Source: Gp13-AA77 sp035949375 (GTDB lineage Bacteria > Acidobacteriota > Terriglobia > UBA7540). Taken from it: 64,000 bases of DNA. A program made the position numbers and the translations under genes. Position 1 is the first letter of the stretch, and every line of letters starts with the position of its first letter. Location of the stretch: NCBI GenBank assembly GCA_035949375.1, contig DASZIG010000128.1, positions 1 through 64,000 of the forward strand, read 5' to 3'. Of the stretch, positions 32,986-41,364 are shown in pieces. The notes beneath the pieces were generated by a model, which was not told where the DNA came from, ran no database searches, and was given only the letters and a program-made list of their open reading frames with translations.

Positions 32986-34376
32986 CTACACTTGCGACGC
33001 AACAGCTCGTCGACTTCGCCTATATCATCGCCATCGCGCTGTTCATCCTGTCGCTCAAATGGCTGAGTTCGCCGGCGACCGCGCGGCATGGCGTACTGGC
33101 CGGGGAGATCGGGGCGGCCCTGGCCGTGGCCACCACGTTCTTCAACCCTGAACTGGTCGAGTTCCGCTGGATTGTGATCGCGCTCGTGGTTGGCGCCATC
33201 ATCGGCATCCCGCTCGGCTTGGTGCACATGACCGCCGTGCCGCAGCGGACCGCCATGAGCCACGCCTTCGGCGCGCTCGCCGCATCCCTGATCGGAATCT
33301 CCGAATTCTACGTGAATACGCCGCGCATCACGAAGTTCGGCATGATCGAGATCGCGATGGAAGTCATCATCGGCTCGCTCAGCTTCACGGGAAGCCTGAT
33401 TGCCGCCGGCAAGCTGCAGGAGCTGCTGCCGCAGCGGCCCATCGTCTACAAGGGACAGAACATTGTCAGCCTGTCGGTGCTGGCCGCGGCGGTGGTGATC
33501 GCGCTCGTGCTGATGGAGCACCCCGAATACACGGTGCTGTTCCCGGTGATGGTCGGGGTATCGCTGCTGTTTGGAATTCTGCTGGTGACGCCGATCGGCG
33601 GCGCCGACATGCCGACCGTCATCTCGCTGCTCAACTCCTACGTCGGCCTCTCGGCTGCCCTGCTCGGCTTCGTGCTGGGCAGCAAAGTCCTGGTGGTGGC
33701 GGGAGCGCTCGACGGATCATCCGGCTTCATTCTGTCGGTGATCATGTGCAAGGCCATGAACCGGTCATTCACCAACGTGATGTTCGGCGCCTTCGGCCAG
33801 ATCCAGGTTGCCGCCGCCGGCGCCCAGGAAGAGCGCAACGTCCACAGCGCCACCGCTGAGGAAGCCGCCGCCATCCTCGGTTCAGCGAACTCGGTGGTGG
33901 TTGTGCCCGGCTACGGCATGGCGGTGGCGCAGGCACAACACAAAGTCCGCGAGCTTTTCGACGTTCTCGCCAAGAAGGGCGTGGACATGAAGTTCGCCAT
34001 CCATCCCGTCGCCGGCCGCATGCCCGGCCACATGAACGTGCTGCTGGCCGAGGCGGACATTCCCTATGACAAGCTGATCGACATGGAAACCGCCAACAGC
34101 GAAATGGCCCAGACGGACGTGGCCCTGATCATCGGAGCGAACGACGTCACTAACCCGGCGGCCAAGACCGATCAGGGCAGCCCGATCTACGGCATGCCAA
34201 TCATCGAGGTGGATAAGGCGCGCACCGCCATGGTGATCAAGCGCAGCCTGAACCCGGGGTTTGCAGGCATCGACAATCCGCTGTACTACATGGACAAAAC
34301 CCTGATGCTGTTTGGCGACGCCAAGGCGTTCGTCGGCGACATCGTACGCGAGTTGAGCGGCGGGGGCGGCCACTAA
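32982..34376 (+). CDS. pntB: NAD(P) transhydrogenase beta subunit
   Basis: The first half has about nine membrane helices (GLVHMTAVPQRTAMSHAFGA is a conserved loop). The last 180 residues form domain III, which binds NADP(H): VVVPGYGMAVAQAQHKVREL, IHPVAGRMPGHMNVLLAEAD and LIIGANDVTNPAA. At 464 residues it has the normal PntB length. It completes the three-gene operon with pntAA and pntAB and is followed by a strong terminator. Confidence 0.95.
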   Translation: MTTLATQQLVDFAYIIAIALFILSLKWLSSPATARHGVLAGEIGAALAVATTFFNPELVEFRWIVIALVVGAIIGIPLGLVHMTAVPQRTAMSHAFGALAASLIGISEFYVNTPRITKFGMIEIAMEVIIGSLSFTGSLIAAGKLQELLPQRPIVYKGQNIVSLSVLAAAVVIALVLMEHPEYTVLFPVMVGVSLLFGILLVTPIGGADMPTVISLLNSYVGLSAALLGFVLGSKVLVVAGALDGSSGFILSVIMCKAMNRSFTNVMFGAFGQIQVAAAGAQEERNVHSATAEEAAAILGSANSVVVVPGYGMAVAQAQHKVRELFDVLAKKGVDMKFAIHPVAGRMPGHMNVLLAEADIPYDKLIDMETANSEMAQTDVALIIGANDVTNPAAKTDQGSPIYGMPIIEVDKARTAMVIKRSLNPGFAGIDNPLYYMDKTLMLFGDAKAFVGDIVRELSGGGGH

Positions 34377-34433
34377 TTTTGCACTGGCCTTCAGGGCGGC
34401 ATCATTAGATTGGAACAAGTAGGGAGAAACGCT

Positions 34434-34466
34434 AGCGCGGACCTGCCGTTTAGGTCCGCGCTTTTT
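34434..34466 (+). terminator. Rho-independent terminator of the pnt operon
   Basis: agcgcggacct and aggtccgcgct form a GC-rich stem (34434-34444 with about 34452-34462) with a short loop, followed directly by TTTTT. This is a canonical intrinsic terminator 58 bases after the pntB stop. Confidence 0.88.
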
Positions 34467-34583
34467 CGTGGCCCCAACTAACCGCAAACCGTGGGGACGG
34501 AGGTTTGCGCTGCCTGATCTCGTTAAACAGAAGGTGTATCGACCTTAGTTGCTTTTTACGATAGCCTGAACGACGATGAACTC

Positions 34584-34790
34584 ATGGAAACCATCAAAGT
34601 ATCTCCGAAATTTCAAGTCGTGATTCCGCGCCGAGTGCGGGAGCAGCTTGGCATCCGTCCGGGGCAGAGGGTCCAAGTATTCCTTTATCAGGGTCGGATC
34701 GAGTTCGTACCCCTCAAGCCCATCAAACGGATGCGTGGCTTCCTCAAGGGCATCAACACCTCGGTTCAGCGTGAGAAGGACCGTGTATGA
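34584..34790 (+). CDS. AbrB/MazE-type antitoxin (VapB-like)
   Basis: The 68-residue protein carries a SpoVT/AbrB swapped-hairpin DNA-binding domain: IKVSPKFQVVIPRRVREQLG, followed by IRPGQRVQVFLYQGRIEFVP. A toxin-binding tail rich in Lys and Arg follows. Its TGA overlaps the ATG of the VapC-like frame as ATGA, the standard organisation of VapBC modules. It should bind the module's operator and neutralise the toxin. The frame is intact even though the toxin gene is not. Confidence 0.82.
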   Translation: METIKVSPKFQVVIPRRVREQLGIRPGQRVQVFLYQGRIEFVPLKPIKRMRGFLKGINTSVQREKDRV

Positions 34791-35163
34791 ACCTTGTGGA
34801 CTCCTCGGGATGGCTCGAATACTTCGCCGACGGCCCGAATGCGGCCTTCTTTGCTCAGCCATCGAGAATGCGGATGAACTGGTGGTTTCGGCGGTGAATC
34901 TCTACGAGGTGTTCTAGCGAGTCCTCCAGCAGTAAGGAGAGGCGTACGCCTTGGAGGCTGCGGCCGAGATGCACCATGGCCGGGTGGTCGCATTCGATTC
35001 AACGCTGGCGCTCGACGCGGCGCGTATCAGCGTCGATTCAAAGCTGCCGCTGGCCGACAGCGTGGTTCTGGCGACGGCACGGGCCCATGACGCCGTGCTC
35101 TGGACGCAAGACGCGGACTTCAAGGGAATGGGCAACGTGAAATACGTACCAAAGAGACCCTAG
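34787..35163 (+). pseudogene. VapC-type PIN-domain toxin, frameshifted with two nonsense codons
   Basis: The first frame starts MNLVDSSGWLEYFADGPNAA with the PIN-domain Asp, then shifts by one base near 34857. The second frame continues AIENADELVVSAVNLYEVF and is stopped by TAG (34915) and TAA (34933). It then resumes EAAAEMHHGRVVAFD, LPLADSVVLATARAHDAVL and WTQDADFKGM with the remaining acidic active-site residues. Three independent lesions make sequencing error an unlikely explanation. VapC proteins cleave tRNA or rRNA; this copy should be inactive. Confidence 0.85.
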
Positions 35164-35746
35164 GGATGTGTTCGCGCAAAGGTTCTTCGATGGCCCTGCT
35201 CACACGGACTTCCGTCTTGGCGCTCGTTAAGAGCTCCGCTGCCGCATCAACCTTTGCCTTAGGCCGGCCAAGCAAGCTCGATCGCAAGGCGGGGCGCTCT
35301 TTGCGAGGAACTTGCATGGCTACCCGCCCCGGATCCCGTCGCAACATCGCGAACTGCGGGTTGGCCCCCCCCCACCCCCATCGAAAAAGCACGGAAGCGA
35401 AGCCAATAAGCCCTTTATAATCAACGCAACTGCGAGAAAATTGGGACAAGGCGAAGCCAACCGAAGCCAACAGAACCCATTCTGCGGGCGGCTAAGTCCT
35501 TTATTCCGACATGTCCCTCGCGCCGCACTCCCAGAGTGCCGAAAATGTGCGCCGGAAATGCGCATGCCGACAGCCGCGTTGAAGGCAAGGGGTTTAAGAC
35601 TTATTTCGGGGTAGAGGTCAGGAGAAACATGTCTTTGGGAGTCAGCCCGACGGCGCGGTCCGGGCTGAGTGGCTCGGGGGAAAAAATTGGAGGCCCAACT
35701 TTTTCCCCCGGGTTGCGAGCTGCTGCTTGCGGGCGACTACTGGCGA
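35164..35746. other. Intergenic stretch with a dispersed repeat and no clear gene
   Basis: A minus-strand frame at 35120-35317 (KVDAAAELLTSAKTEVRV) has some coding-like composition but no family and no start context. The rest contains the repeat at 35362-35492 and about 250 bases with no recognisable content before the stop of the sialidase-like gene. Confidence 0.5.
35362..35492. repeat. Dispersed intergenic repeat family (aagccaaccgaa type), copy B
   Basis: The order is the same as in copy A at 5201-5335: a C-run with cacccccatcgaaaaagc, acggaagcgaagccaat, an AT-rich part taatcaacgcaac, then gaagccaaccgaagccaac and agaaccca. Identity is high but with small indels, so no protein frame is shared. 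Confidence 0.75.
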
Positions 35747-37279
35747 CTACTTATGAGCGACGCGCTTCGCCTTCACGCTCGGAGCAGGCGGATGCGGGCC
35801 GCGTTCCTCTTCTTCCTTGCGCGGTCCGTGGTCAGACTTCGCGTTCGGCACGGGCTCCTCTCCGGCGGAACTGAAGCGCGGGCCGGTGCTATCCACGGTC
35901 AGGCCGGTTGCGTTGGTGTACATGGCCTCGTTGTAGGTCGTTCCAGTCTTGGACTTGGCGACGGCAAATACTCCGAAAGCCTTGCCGTTCACGAACGACG
36001 TGGAGATGTAATCGCCCACCATGTAACCGAGCGTGGTGTTGGCAAGCCAGCCCAGCCTCATGCCTCCCGCAAGCAGGGTCGGGCGGCTCCAGGTGGCGCC
36101 GCCGTCGGTCGAGGAGATGTACGACGCCTGCAGGTTACAGGTGCTGAAGGTGCAACTCGAAATCGGATACTGATAGTAGGTCAGCGCCAGGTGCGCGCTC
36201 GTGCCGGACGTTGTCTTGTCGGCGTCGATTCCGGGGATGAAATGGTCCACGGTGCTCGTGACCGGATCGGCCGGGACGCGCGCAGGCGCGGTCCAAGTGA
36301 CGCCATCTGTGGAAGTGCTGAGCACGATGTCGTTCCCGGCGCATTTGGCCCGGAAGCGGCAGTCTTCCCACACGACGTACACCTTCCCCGCGCCGTCCAC
36401 GGCGGCCGAGGGCAGAGGCCCGCTTCGAATGTTGCCGGCGTCGAGATGATCGCTGATCGTCGAGATCGTGATGGCCTTGTTCCAACTGGCGCCCCCGTTG
36501 GTGGACGTGAACTCCTGAATAGCGTTGCCCTCGAACGGCACGACCACCGTCCCGTTGGTCTGCACCACCGGTTGTCCGCCCAGGCCATTGGCGTTGGCCG
36601 GGTGGATTGCCGCGCCCCAGGTCGCGCCGCCATCGGTGGAAGTGCTCATCAGAACGCCGTCGCCCGTGTCAGGGTTGTCCCACTCGACGTAGCAATTGCC
36701 GTAAAAGGGGCTGCTCGACCACGTGTCGCAGACGATCCAGTCCTTGTCCGAACTGTTCACCGGGCCCGTGACCGACACGGGGTTGTTCCAGTTGAGGCCG
36801 TCCGTCGAGCTGCTCACAATCACGGCCGGAATCTCCTTGTTCGCATCCACGATGGGCAGCGAGGAGATCAGCCAGACGCCGTGTTTGGGATCGTAGGCCA
36901 CGGCGGGGTCGCTGTCACGGTCGTAGGGATTGCCGGCGCCCTGGATGTCCGTGATGCCCGGCAGGAATCCGTAGGTCCAGGTATTGCCGCCGTCGATCGA
37001 AGTCGCATAACCGATGTCGGACGAGCCGCCGTCAGTGAAACGGCCGGTCTGGTAGGTCGCCACGATTGTGGATCCGAACGAGAAGGTGTCGGGCTCGACT
37101 TCGGTGGCGTGCTGGCTGGTGCTGTTCGTGAACGGATCGGCGCTGATTTGGGTCAAGGTGACGGATGGAGGCGCCTGGGCCTGCAAACCGGACGCGCTAT
37201 AGACGAGCGCGAGTGCCATAAACGCCGGAACCAGCCGGAATCGAGCGTCTGCCTGATGACGCGCGAGGCTTTTGATCAT
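35747..37279 (-). CDS. Secreted sialidase-fold protein with Asp-box repeats
   Basis: A signal peptide (RLVPAFMALALVYSASGLQAQ) is followed by a six-bladed-propeller sequence. At least five Asp-boxes are visible: SIDGGNTWTY, SSTDGLNW, STDGGATWG, STDGVTWTA and SSTDGGATWSRP. Asp-boxes mark the sialidase/BNR fold but are also found in non-enzymatic proteins; a convincing sialidase Arg triad was not traced. The C-terminus is charged and low-complexity (GPRKEEEERGPHPPAP). About 510 residues. It lies downstream of, and in the same direction as, the beta-helix protein gene. Confidence 0.8.
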   Translation of the reverse strand: MIKSLARHQADARFRLVPAFMALALVYSASGLQAQAPPSVTLTQISADPFTNSTSQHATEVEPDTFSFGSTIVATYQTGRFTDGGSSDIGYATSIDGGNTWTYGFLPGITDIQGAGNPYDRDSDPAVAYDPKHGVWLISSLPIVDANKEIPAVIVSSSTDGLNWNNPVSVTGPVNSSDKDWIVCDTWSSSPFYGNCYVEWDNPDTGDGVLMSTSTDGGATWGAAIHPANANGLGGQPVVQTNGTVVVPFEGNAIQEFTSTNGGASWNKAITISTISDHLDAGNIRSGPLPSAAVDGAGKVYVVWEDCRFRAKCAGNDIVLSTSTDGVTWTAPARVPADPVTSTVDHFIPGIDADKTTSGTSAHLALTYYQYPISSCTFSTCNLQASYISSTDGGATWSRPTLLAGGMRLGWLANTTLGYMVGDYISTSFVNGKAFGVFAVAKSKTGTTYNEAMYTNATGLTVDSTGPRFSSAGEEPVPNAKSDHGPRKEEEERGPHPPAPSVKAKRVAHK

Positions 37280-37623
37280 CGCTTGTTCTCCCCTCGGAAT
37301 GGTTATGAATGCGCCGCCATCCGGGTGTCGCTGCGCCGTCTCAATTCCGGCGATTCAAATGACGGATCAACGATGCTACCACGTCGTATGGTGGTTGTGC
37401 TGAGAGGCGCGGACTGCTTTGCGCGGACTGCTTTGCAGAGTCCGCGGCCGCAGAGCCGGCTGAGGGGCCGGTTGAAAGGGGGGATGGAGCAGCCGTACTT
37501 TGGGAGTCGATGCGTGTGGGGTCAGGCGGCGAGGCTTCCGATGGCTTGGGGAGAAGCGCAGCCCGTGGAAACCGGGCCGCGCAAATTCCCTGCCCTTCTA
37601 CTCGTTCTACTCTGCCGGCAACG
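37280..37623. other. Intergenic gap between two minus-strand secreted-protein genes
   Basis: 344 bases without coding character. The stretch contains gcgcggactgctttg in direct repeat (about 37408-37436) and a GC-rich part with short inverted pieces (ccgcggccgcagagccggc). A promoter for the sialidase-fold gene may be here but no clear boxes were seen. Confidence 0.4.
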
Positions 37624-40600
37624 CTATTCGCCCGTCCCAGAAAGGGTCACCTGCTGTGGACTGGACGGATCGGCGTCGTTGATTTTGATGATGGCAGTGC
37701 GTGTTCCCACGGCCGTCGGAGAGAACGTCACACTGATGGTGCAGCTTGCTGCGGCGCCCAGAACTGTCCCACAGGTGTTGGTTTCGGCGAAGTCACTGGC
37801 GTTAGCGCCGCTGATGGCGACGCTGTACATCGCGAGGGTTTTGCCAAGATTATTCACCGTGACGGTCTTGACGGAGCTTTTTGTCCCCGCCTTAATGGCC
37901 GCGAAGGTTATGGTCTTCGGCGAGAACAAAACGGACGTCGTTCCGGTGCCGCTCAGGCTCACGGTCTGCGGGCTGCCGGGCGCGTTGTCGGTCACAGTGA
38001 CGCTAGCCGACATCGAACCGAGCGCGCGCGCCGTAAAGGTGACATTGATCCAGCAGCTTGCCCCGGCGCCGACGGATGTGCCGCAAGTGTTCGTCTGGGC
38101 GAAGTCTGCGCTATTGGCTCCTGTGATCGCGAGGCTCGTGATACTGAGCGTCGCGGTGCCCGTGTTGGTGAGCGTTACGGTCTTTGCGGCGCCGGTCACG
38201 CCGTACACCACGGTCCCGAAGGACAACGAGCGGGGTGAGAGGTTTGCGGCGGCTTGAGTTCCCTGCCCGCTCAGGCTGGCCGTCTGTGTTTTTGGCGTGG
38301 CATTGCCGGTCACCGTTAACATCGCCGAACGCGTCCCCGTCTTGGCGGGATCGAAGGTCACGTTGATGACGCAACTGGCGGCGGCAGCAACGCTCGATCC
38401 GCAGTTGTTGGTCTGCGCAAAGTCACTGGAACCTGCGCCGGTGAGGGCAATACTGGTGATGGTCAATGGGGCGCTGCCCGTGTTGTTGAGGGTCAGGGCT
38501 TGAGCGGCGCTTTTGGCGCCGATGGTTTCGGGACCGAACGTGAGGCTGGAGGGGGAGAGCACGGGCGCCGGAGCTGTTCCGGTGCCGGTCAATGCGATTT
38601 GCTGCGGGCTCGTGGGGTCCGAGTCATTGATGGTCACAGCGGCTGTACGAGCGCCCGTGACCGCCGGTGTGAACGTGACGGTGATGGTGCAACTGGAGTC
38701 GGCCGGCAGGCTGGCGCCGCAGTTGTTACTCTGGCCGAAACTGGACCCGTTCGGTCCTCCAACCGAGATGCTGGTGATTGCCAGGGCTGCACTGGCTGTG
38801 TTCGTGACCGTGACGGACTGCGTCGCGCTGGTGGTCGCGACCGGTTGATTTCCAAAGGCCAGGCTTTCGCTCGAAAGCCGTACGGTGTTGTCGACCACGA
38901 GGAGGGCGGTTATCGTATGGGTCAAGTTGCCGCTGTTGGCGATCATCGTCACGGGGTAAGTGCCGGCCGGCGTGTTCTGGCCCGGAGTCACCGTGAAATT
39001 TGCGACGCCGTTTGGCCCCACGGAGTTGGCGGACCAACTGGCTGTTGCGCCGGGAATGTTCTCAATACCGTCGTGGCTGAGCGCGACGGTACCGGTGAAT
39101 CCGAGGGGGACGACATTTGCGGTCCAGACCGCCGAATTTCCAGGGCTCACGGTCAGGCTGGTCTGCGTGTATGGGACCACAAACCAGTAGTCCACCGCGC
39201 CTGTCGGGACCGAGCACGCAGCAGCCGGGGAACTACCGCTGGCAGCTGCCCAGCTCGACTGAGTGTCCTGACCGGTGGTCGTTTGCCACGAAGCGAAGTC
39301 CGCGGCTGTGTTGTTGTTCGGTACCGGGACCATGTAGGCCATGGTGTTGTCCGGACTCCACCAGGTGTTGTTGTTAGACAGCAGCGTGCTCTGAAACGTC
39401 TGCCAGTCGTTGCCGCCGAGCGAGGCATCGGAGAAGACGTCCTGGCCGTTGAGCGCCTCAAGAGCGTTATTCTTCAGGGTAAAGTTCTCGTTCATCAGGT
39501 CGTAGATCTGGCCCGTTTCCCAATTCGTTCTCTCGAGACCGCCCGCGACGCCGATCACTGTTACCGCCGCGTTGCTGTTGAGCAGGTTGCTGCCCGTCAC
39601 CGTCACGTTCTCGGAATCGCGGAGGGCGAAAGACGAGTTGCTGAGAAATGCCGACGGACTCCCGCCGCAGAAGGTGCTGTTCGCAAACGATACCGGCCCT
39701 TCATTCGCCTCAACAAACATTCCGAACAACAGATTTTGAGACGACAGCATGGAGCTCGCGCTGACATTCAGGTGGTCCGTGTCGAAGTGGACTCCGTATG
39801 TTTGGTTGTAGCTCGTGTTCACGCCCTGCAGGGTGAGGTTGTGCATCTCGTAGGTATGAAGGCCGCCGGCGTTGAAAGCATAATAGGCTCCTTGCGCGCC
39901 GCGCCAGCCGTTGAAGGAGGCCTGATCCGACTGGTAAAGGCCGTACTTCACCATAGCGGCCTGGAAGCCGGCCTCACCGTTGTAGTTCGCGACGCTGTTT
40001 TGAACGGTGAAGTATGACGCACTCGAGGTGATCTGCAGGCCCTGGGCATTGCTCCAGAGAAAGGCGTCGCTGTCGAAGATCACATTCTGGGCCGTTGTTC
40101 CCGGAGCGGAGAGCGTTACCTCCGCGTATTCACGGCAGGGATTGCCGTATTCAAAAGTGAGGCCCCGCACGACCACGTTCGATTGCCCTTGAATGCTCCA
40201 TACCGTGGGCTCAGTTGAGACTTCCACATCGGCCGTGCTGATGTTGGTTCCCGTCGGCGGCCAGATGTACAACGTGCCGCCCGTTTCGTCGACATAGAAG
40301 GTCGCGGGCACCGTCATTGCCGTGAGAGAGGCGACCTCGGTGAGGGGAGCGCCGTTCACAAATACCATCTCGCGCCGCATGGTGATGTCGGGGAGCGGGA
40401 GTGGCGCGCTCGGCGCCGGAGTGCACAGGCCCCACGAATAGGGCCACGATGTCGTGTACATCGTGTTGTTACGCGGGTAAGCCTGCCAGTCGGTGTATTG
40501 CTGCGCGCCCGAGACGAATACGGTGCCGTTGATGGCCGCCTGGAAAGTGATCGGCATGCCTGTGGGCTTGTGCGCCGGCGCAACACTGACCGCTTCACGG

Positions 40601-40848
40601 TAAGTGCCGGGATCAATGATCACGCGGCTGCCGACGTTGTTCTGGTTGTTACTCTCAGCCATCGTCACCGCGGCGCCGATCGTCTTCAAAGGTTGGGCGA
40701 TCGTGCCCGGATTTGCGTCCGAGCCGTTGACGGCGTCCACGTAGATGGATGCGGTCTCGAGGTTCTCGTTCACCGTGGCTTGAGGCCGGGCGAGTGCGGG
40801 AATCAGCAGCAATAAGCTAACCAAGGCTATGCTCTTGAGCCTGTACAT
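37624..40848 (-). CDS. Exported beta-helix protein with four choice-of-anchor-D domains
   Basis: The ATG at 40848 opens a signal peptide (IALVSLLLLIPALARPQ). Residues 30-550 form a right-handed parallel beta-helix (IYVDAVNGSDANPGTIAQP at the start, then stacked motifs such as VVVRGLTFEYGN, NVTVTGSNLLNSNAAV). An Ig-like linker follows. From about residue 690 there are four 95-residue choice-of-anchor-D (HYDIN/ASH-like) domains, each with L(S/T)FG......(A)KT(V)T(L/V)(T/N)N and SSDFAQTN.CG. The catalytic part resembles pectate-lyase-type or mannuronan epimerase-type proteins, but no active-site residues could be fixed. It is probably a surface carbohydrate-binding or adhesive protein. Confidence 0.82.
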   Translation of the reverse strand: MYRLKSIALVSLLLLIPALARPQATVNENLETASIYVDAVNGSDANPGTIAQPLKTIGAAVTMAESNNQNNVGSRVIIDPGTYREAVSVAPAHKPTGMPITFQAAINGTVFVSGAQQYTDWQAYPRNNTMYTTSWPYSWGLCTPAPSAPLPLPDITMRREMVFVNGAPLTEVASLTAMTVPATFYVDETGGTLYIWPPTGTNISTADVEVSTEPTVWSIQGQSNVVVRGLTFEYGNPCREYAEVTLSAPGTTAQNVIFDSDAFLWSNAQGLQITSSASYFTVQNSVANYNGEAGFQAAMVKYGLYQSDQASFNGWRGAQGAYYAFNAGGLHTYEMHNLTLQGVNTSYNQTYGVHFDTDHLNVSASSMLSSQNLLFGMFVEANEGPVSFANSTFCGGSPSAFLSNSSFALRDSENVTVTGSNLLNSNAAVTVIGVAGGLERTNWETGQIYDLMNENFTLKNNALEALNGQDVFSDASLGGNDWQTFQSTLLSNNNTWWSPDNTMAYMVPVPNNNTAADFASWQTTTGQDTQSSWAAASGSSPAAACSVPTGAVDYWFVVPYTQTSLTVSPGNSAVWTANVVPLGFTGTVALSHDGIENIPGATASWSANSVGPNGVANFTVTPGQNTPAGTYPVTMIANSGNLTHTITALLVVDNTVRLSSESLAFGNQPVATTSATQSVTVTNTASAALAITSISVGGPNGSSFGQSNNCGASLPADSSCTITVTFTPAVTGARTAAVTINDSDPTSPQQIALTGTGTAPAPVLSPSSLTFGPETIGAKSAAQALTLNNTGSAPLTITSIALTGAGSSDFAQTNNCGSSVAAAASCVINVTFDPAKTGTRSAMLTVTGNATPKTQTASLSGQGTQAAANLSPRSLSFGTVVYGVTGAAKTVTLTNTGTATLSITSLAITGANSADFAQTNTCGTSVGAGASCWINVTFTARALGSMSASVTVTDNAPGSPQTVSLSGTGTTSVLFSPKTITFAAIKAGTKSSVKTVTVNNLGKTLAMYSVAISGANASDFAETNTCGTVLGAAASCTISVTFSPTAVGTRTAIIKINDADPSSPQQVTLSGTGE

Positions 40849-41364
40849 GTCTTTTTCTCTCTTTCGTCGTTCGGTGTCCTGGAATTGAGGACGCAGTTCT
40901 CGCTGCTGATGGACGCTGGCAGCGCCTCTCAGGTGGGATTTCGGGTTGAACGATAAGACTTGCGCCACGCAAACCTTATCGGCGGCGTGGGACGGGTTCT
41001 GAGGGTCTAATGCATCAGAGTGAGGCGATTAGTAGATAGGGACGAGCTTGAGAGTCCATTAGCCCTGAGTTACGATGGCCGCCGGCCGTTCGCAGGGAGA
41101 GGCGACGGGCTGCGCGGCGCTTCGGCATGTAATTCTTACTTCGGCCCCGGGCTTCGGCGGACCTTCCCGATCCCCTTCCCGACGTGCCCGATCGTATTGT
41201 GGCAGCGCAACTTAAGCAATCAGCACATGGCTGCGGCAAGCCAATTGCCTTGAACTCAACGTGCGCAACTGACCTGCGGCCGTGTAGCCGCTTGGCCAAG
41301 CGTTGACGCGTCGGTGCGGGGAGTGTCTGCTTTTGCGCAGATGGAAGAAAAGGGAGGCCGAGAA
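40849..41364. other. Shared upstream region of divergent beta-helix and ompA-like genes
   Basis: 516 bases between two divergent starts with no supported ORF. Both promoters must lie here, but no -35/-10 pair stood out in either direction. The plus side ends with agggaggccgag, the ribosome-binding site of the OmpA-like gene. Confidence 0.4.

Noticed and set aside
35669..38257. 862-codon plus-strand frame
   Set aside because: Antisense to the sialidase-fold and choice-of-anchor-D genes, whose repeats and signal peptides are clear.
41314..41364. Upstream start for the OmpA-like protein
   Set aside because: The ATG at 41365 has a strong agggagg box and begins the signal peptide.
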